Assembly (NCBI GenBank): GCA_963803155.1
Contig: CAWDMN010000057.1
Location: forward strand, 1 to 35,146
Source of the DNA: CAWDMN01 sp963803155
GTDB lineage: Bacteria; Acidobacteriota; Terriglobia; Versatilivoradales; Versatilivoraceae
Length of the DNA: 35,146 nt
Direction of reading: 5' to 3'
The position numbers were made by a program, and so were the translations under genes. This document shows positions 32,675-35,146 of the stretch, one piece after another. The number at the start of each line of letters is the position of its first letter. Positions within the stretch are counted from its first letter, which is position 1. The notes beneath the pieces were generated by a model. The model ran no database searches. It was not told the origin of the DNA and saw only the letters and a program-made list of their open reading frames with translations.

Positions 32675-33643
32675 ATGGCCAATATGAAACGAATAGAATC
32701 CAGCCACCATCCTCTCTGCAAAGAGCAAATACGTTACTCCATCATAATTCCAAATCGGGGCCGGCCGGATCGCCTGCAAAATTGTCTTCACTCGATTTGT
32801 AATCTGGATTATCCAAAGAGCAGCTATGAAGTGATCGTAGTTTTTGATGGGGACCTGGAAAATTATCGACAATTGCAGAGGAACTGGAATGAAGCAGACC
32901 TAAACCTTCAATTCATATTTCAGGAACGGGCCGGTCCAGCCGCGGCTCGAAATCATGGGACCCGCCGGGCTCGAGGAGTGTATCTGGCGTTCACTGACAA
33001 TGATTGCATTATCCCTTGCAACTGGCTAAATCAGGCGGATCTGGCTTTTGAACAGCGCCCTGATTGTATGCTGGGGGGAAAAATCCAACCCGCTACTCCC
33101 AATGACATATATTCAGTGGCAAGTCATACACTTCTGGAGATCGTCTATGAGTTTTATAATGCTGGCCCAAATAATGCAAAATTTTTCGCCAGCTGCCATA
33201 TGTTTATTCCAAAATCCTCCTTTCATAAAATTGGAGGTTTCGATCCCAATTTTTGGACTTCAGAAGACCGTGATTTATGCGCACGATGGACCTTTCTTGG
33301 TTGGCCAATGCAGTATCGACCCGCGCTAGTTGTGCGGCACAACCAAAAAGACAATTTCTTGACCTTTTTCCGGCGACACTTTGGATATGGGAAGGGTGGT
33401 TATCGTTTCCATAAGAGTCAAGCTCATCAAAATCGAGTTCGCTTTCAGCTCGCTCCCAAAGAATTTTATCGTCATCTATTTTTGCACATTTTCAGGCTCG
33501 GCCGCAGTCTCCATGACCTTCGATTGGTCTCCCTCTTGATCATTTCCCAATTTGCCAGCCTGTCAGGTTTCGCATTTGAAGCAGCATCAAGGAGTTTCCA
33601 ATCGTCCCCCAATCATCATCCAGAAGAGAAGAGGACCACTTGA
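32675..33643 (+). CDS. GT2-family glycosyltransferase
   Basis: This is a GT-A fold glycosyltransferase of family 2. The nucleotide-binding start is YSIIIPNRGRPDRLQNCLHS, then YEVIVVFDGD, ERAGPAAARNHG, the metal-binding DxD in AFTDNDC, and the GFDPNFWTSEDRDLCARW acceptor and catalytic region. No C-terminal membrane anchor is evident, although a hydrophobic stretch VSLLIISQFASLSGFAF lies near the end. The start is uncertain: ATG 32675 or 32684 are the nearest, neither with a strong ribosome site; a TTG at 32648 also keeps the frame. With the next two genes it probably belongs to a surface-polysaccharide locus. Confidence 0.88.
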   Translation: MANMKRIESSHHPLCKEQIRYSIIIPNRGRPDRLQNCLHSICNLDYPKSSYEVIVVFDGDLENYRQLQRNWNEADLNLQFIFQERAGPAAARNHGTRRARGVYLAFTDNDCIIPCNWLNQADLAFEQRPDCMLGGKIQPATPNDIYSVASHTLLEIVYEFYNAGPNNAKFFASCHMFIPKSSFHKIGGFDPNFWTSEDRDLCARWTFLGWPMQYRPALVVRHNQKDNFLTFFRRHFGYGKGGYRFHKSQAHQNRVRFQLAPKEFYRHLFLHIFRLGRSLHDLRLVSLLIISQFASLSGFAFEAASRSFQSSPNHHPEEKRTT

Positions 33644-33707
33644 TTGGTCGGGATTAGGCGTGACCTTTTTGCTTGGATTTCCCAACCATTGAACCTTGAA
33701 AGGCTCC

Positions 33708-34856
33708 ATGACTCCCCAGGAACGACTAAGATATTTTATTCATGCCCCCCAACTGACTTATCGAGCCCTATGCAAAGGGCGGTATGATTTTGTCTATGAT
33801 CGAATGCCGATGCGAGTCCTACAGATGACTTACGCCAAACGATGGAACCTGATTAAAGCCGGGATGAATATTCTCTATCGGGGGGCGCACAGCCACAATA
33901 TGCCGGTGCATATGCAGTTTGAACTGGTCAATTACTGCAATCTCCATTGTCCCGTCTGTCCCACCGGGGCTCAGGCTATTGCTAGAAAAAAAATGGCCAT
34001 GGATCCGGATTTATATGAGAGAGTCATTGATGAAACGGGACCATTTCTTTTGACTGCCTCCTTGTGGGCCTGGGGAGAATCTCTCCTCCACCCCCACCTC
34101 GGGAAAATATTGCGGGCTTCGCTTAAGCATCATTTTGTCATCTTGATTTCGACCAATGGACAGAATCTCGATGACGAGAGAGTCATCCACACACTAATCC
34201 AATATCCTCCTACGTGCCTAATTGTCGCCATCGATGGCTTGACCGATGAAACCAACTCACAATTCCGTGTCGGCGCAAAATTAGGCCCGGCGCTGGCTGG
34301 AGTGCGGAAATTGGCCGAATTGAAACAAAAGCATTCTCTCATTTTTCCCGTTTTGCAAATGCGTTTTATTGTCATGAAGCATAATGAGCACGAAGTGGAA
34401 AAGCTGGACCCTTTTGCGAGGGAAAATGGATTTGACATGTTCTCTCTTCGTTCTCTTTCCATTATCGACAACGAATCCGCGGAGGAGATTCATGGCAAGT
34501 TCGTTCCGGGAGAAGCCGCTTGGCGTGCTTATAAATACAAAGGAGGAAAGCGGGAACATGGCAATTCCTACATTTGTCAACAGCCTTTCCTTTTTCCCAC
34601 GCTATTTGCGGACGGCACTTTGGTCGCTTGCGAACAGGATTTCAATGCCCAATTATCGATGGGCCAAATTTCCAAGGGCACCTCTTTCGGCGATTTGTGG
34701 TTCAGTAAAAGGGCTGCCCAAATTCGTCGGACGATACGCGATGCTCCCCACGATTATAGTTTTTGCAGAAATTGTCCTTACTGGGATCGGGAATCTGCCG
34801 GATGCAGCGTAGAATCCAGATATTTCAGGGACGGTATCAATCCAATCGAAATATAA
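33708..34856 (+). CDS. Radical SAM/SPASM-domain protein
   Basis: The 382-residue protein has the radical SAM cluster motif CNLHCPVC (C77, C81, C84) after MPVHMQFELVNY. A partial TIM barrel includes LWAWGESLLHPHL (GGE-like) and ILISTNGQNL. A C-terminal SPASM-like region has cysteines in ICQQPF, VACEQDF and FCRNCPYWDRESAGC, which bind auxiliary iron-sulfur clusters. ATG 33708 has AAAGG upstream and is preferred over a TTG 12 bases earlier. Relatives act on peptides or on sugars and lipids in envelope synthesis; placement beside a GT2 enzyme favours the latter. The reaction is unknown. Confidence 0.88.
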   Translation: MTPQERLRYFIHAPQLTYRALCKGRYDFVYDRMPMRVLQMTYAKRWNLIKAGMNILYRGAHSHNMPVHMQFELVNYCNLHCPVCPTGAQAIARKKMAMDPDLYERVIDETGPFLLTASLWAWGESLLHPHLGKILRASLKHHFVILISTNGQNLDDERVIHTLIQYPPTCLIVAIDGLTDETNSQFRVGAKLGPALAGVRKLAELKQKHSLIFPVLQMRFIVMKHNEHEVEKLDPFARENGFDMFSLRSLSIIDNESAEEIHGKFVPGEAAWRAYKYKGGKREHGNSYICQQPFLFPTLFADGTLVACEQDFNAQLSMGQISKGTSFGDLWFSKRAAQIRRTIRDAPHDYSFCRNCPYWDRESAGCSVESRYFRDGINPIEI

Positions 34857-34948
34857 AAGGGTGGGAAGGGATCTCAAACGGCTTATAAGAATTGGATTCG
34901 ATCCAGTTTATTGGCTTTGGTCCCATTCCCTTTGAATTGGCCTCTTGA

Positions 34949-35146
34949 ATGACTTCTTCGCCTGAATCAAGTCTGAGTGGTGAATCGGGCAATTTCCCGC
35001 CGAACACTTCTTTTAACAAGCTTCGAAAAGTTGCTCTGCCGGGCTATTACGGCCATGGGAATTTCAGCGATGATTGGATGATTATTCTTTGCGTGAAGCA
35101 TTTGCCGCACACCGGGTGGCTCGCCAGGCGAAGTCCGCCTAACCCG
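34949..35146 (+). CDS. Truncated gene, polysaccharide pyruvyl transferase-like N-terminus
   Basis: An open frame runs from ATG 34949 to the end of the window without a stop (66 codons). After a polar N-terminal extension it reads VALPGYYGHGNFSDDWMIIL. This resembles the start of polysaccharide pyruvyl transferase proteins (pattern GYYGxGNxGD). Such enzymes add pyruvate ketals to cell-surface glycans. The fit with the preceding glycosyltransferase and radical SAM genes supports it, but only a short piece is visible. The last bases look like a GC-rich repeat, so the frame may not continue. Confidence 0.5.
   Translation, partial: MTSSPESSLSGESGNFPPNTSFNKLRKVALPGYYGHGNFSDDWMIILCVKHLPHTGWLARRSPPNP

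Overview
The window looks like a chromosomal segment of an uncultured Acidobacteriota-type bacterium. This is inferred from gene families only: an Oar-like TonB receptor with an N-terminal carboxypeptidase-regulatory domain coupled to a long TPR protein, an OPT-family transporter, and a fused gamma-alpha KorA. No rRNA or other taxonomic marker is present. The DNA also carries many short structured repeats.

Left block (36-10226, all minus strand): a probable amino-sugar/glycan foraging locus. A HutC-type GntR repressor has a consensus promoter whose -10 lies inside a perfect 17-bp inverted repeat built from two GTCTAGAC cores, the core of DasR/NagR operators. Downstream follow an Oar-like outer-membrane receptor (1261 aa), a TPR protein that starts 6 bp after it, and a secreted GH89 alpha-N-acetylglucosaminidase.

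Middle block (10235-13009): an eroded insertion-sequence end, a tRNA-Arg(TCG) with its own promoter, and a complete 1903-bp IS. The IS has perfect 18-bp terminal inverted repeats, a perfect 9-bp target duplication, a DUF6788-like small ORF and a DDE transposase that starts in a TTGA overlap. The eroded copy is of the same IS family and keeps one terminal repeat.

Right block (13233-35146): core metabolism and housekeeping. It holds a ROK sugar kinase; ferredoxin-dependent 2-oxoacid oxidoreductase (korA, interrupted by one extra base, then korB); a small secreted Cys-rich protein; lipB-pdhA-pdhB-pdhC (lipoate transfer and pyruvate/branched-chain 2-oxoacid dehydrogenase E1 and E2, no E3 visible); folE-grpE; a small DUF6868-like membrane protein; a site-2-protease-like M50 peptidase; an HU protein with clear promoter and terminator; an OPT transporter with a frame break in a C8 tract; pepD; a cyclophilin. 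At the right edge an envelope or exopolysaccharide locus begins: GT2 glycosyltransferase, radical SAM/SPASM protein, and a truncated gene resembling polysaccharide pyruvyl transferases.

Intergenic regions are rich in REP/MITE-like hairpin repeats, including a family sharing the core GCAAGGCGGAGAGTCGCG in three gaps, a 140-bp element with 11-bp inverted ends, a 52-bp cruciform, inverted heptad arrays and a three-way-junction element. No CRISPR array, prophage or integrase was seen. Nothing amounts to a clearly new multi-gene system. The most interesting points are the regulator/operator arrangement, the precisely bounded IS with its coupled small ORF, and the two frame interruptions at suggestive sequences.
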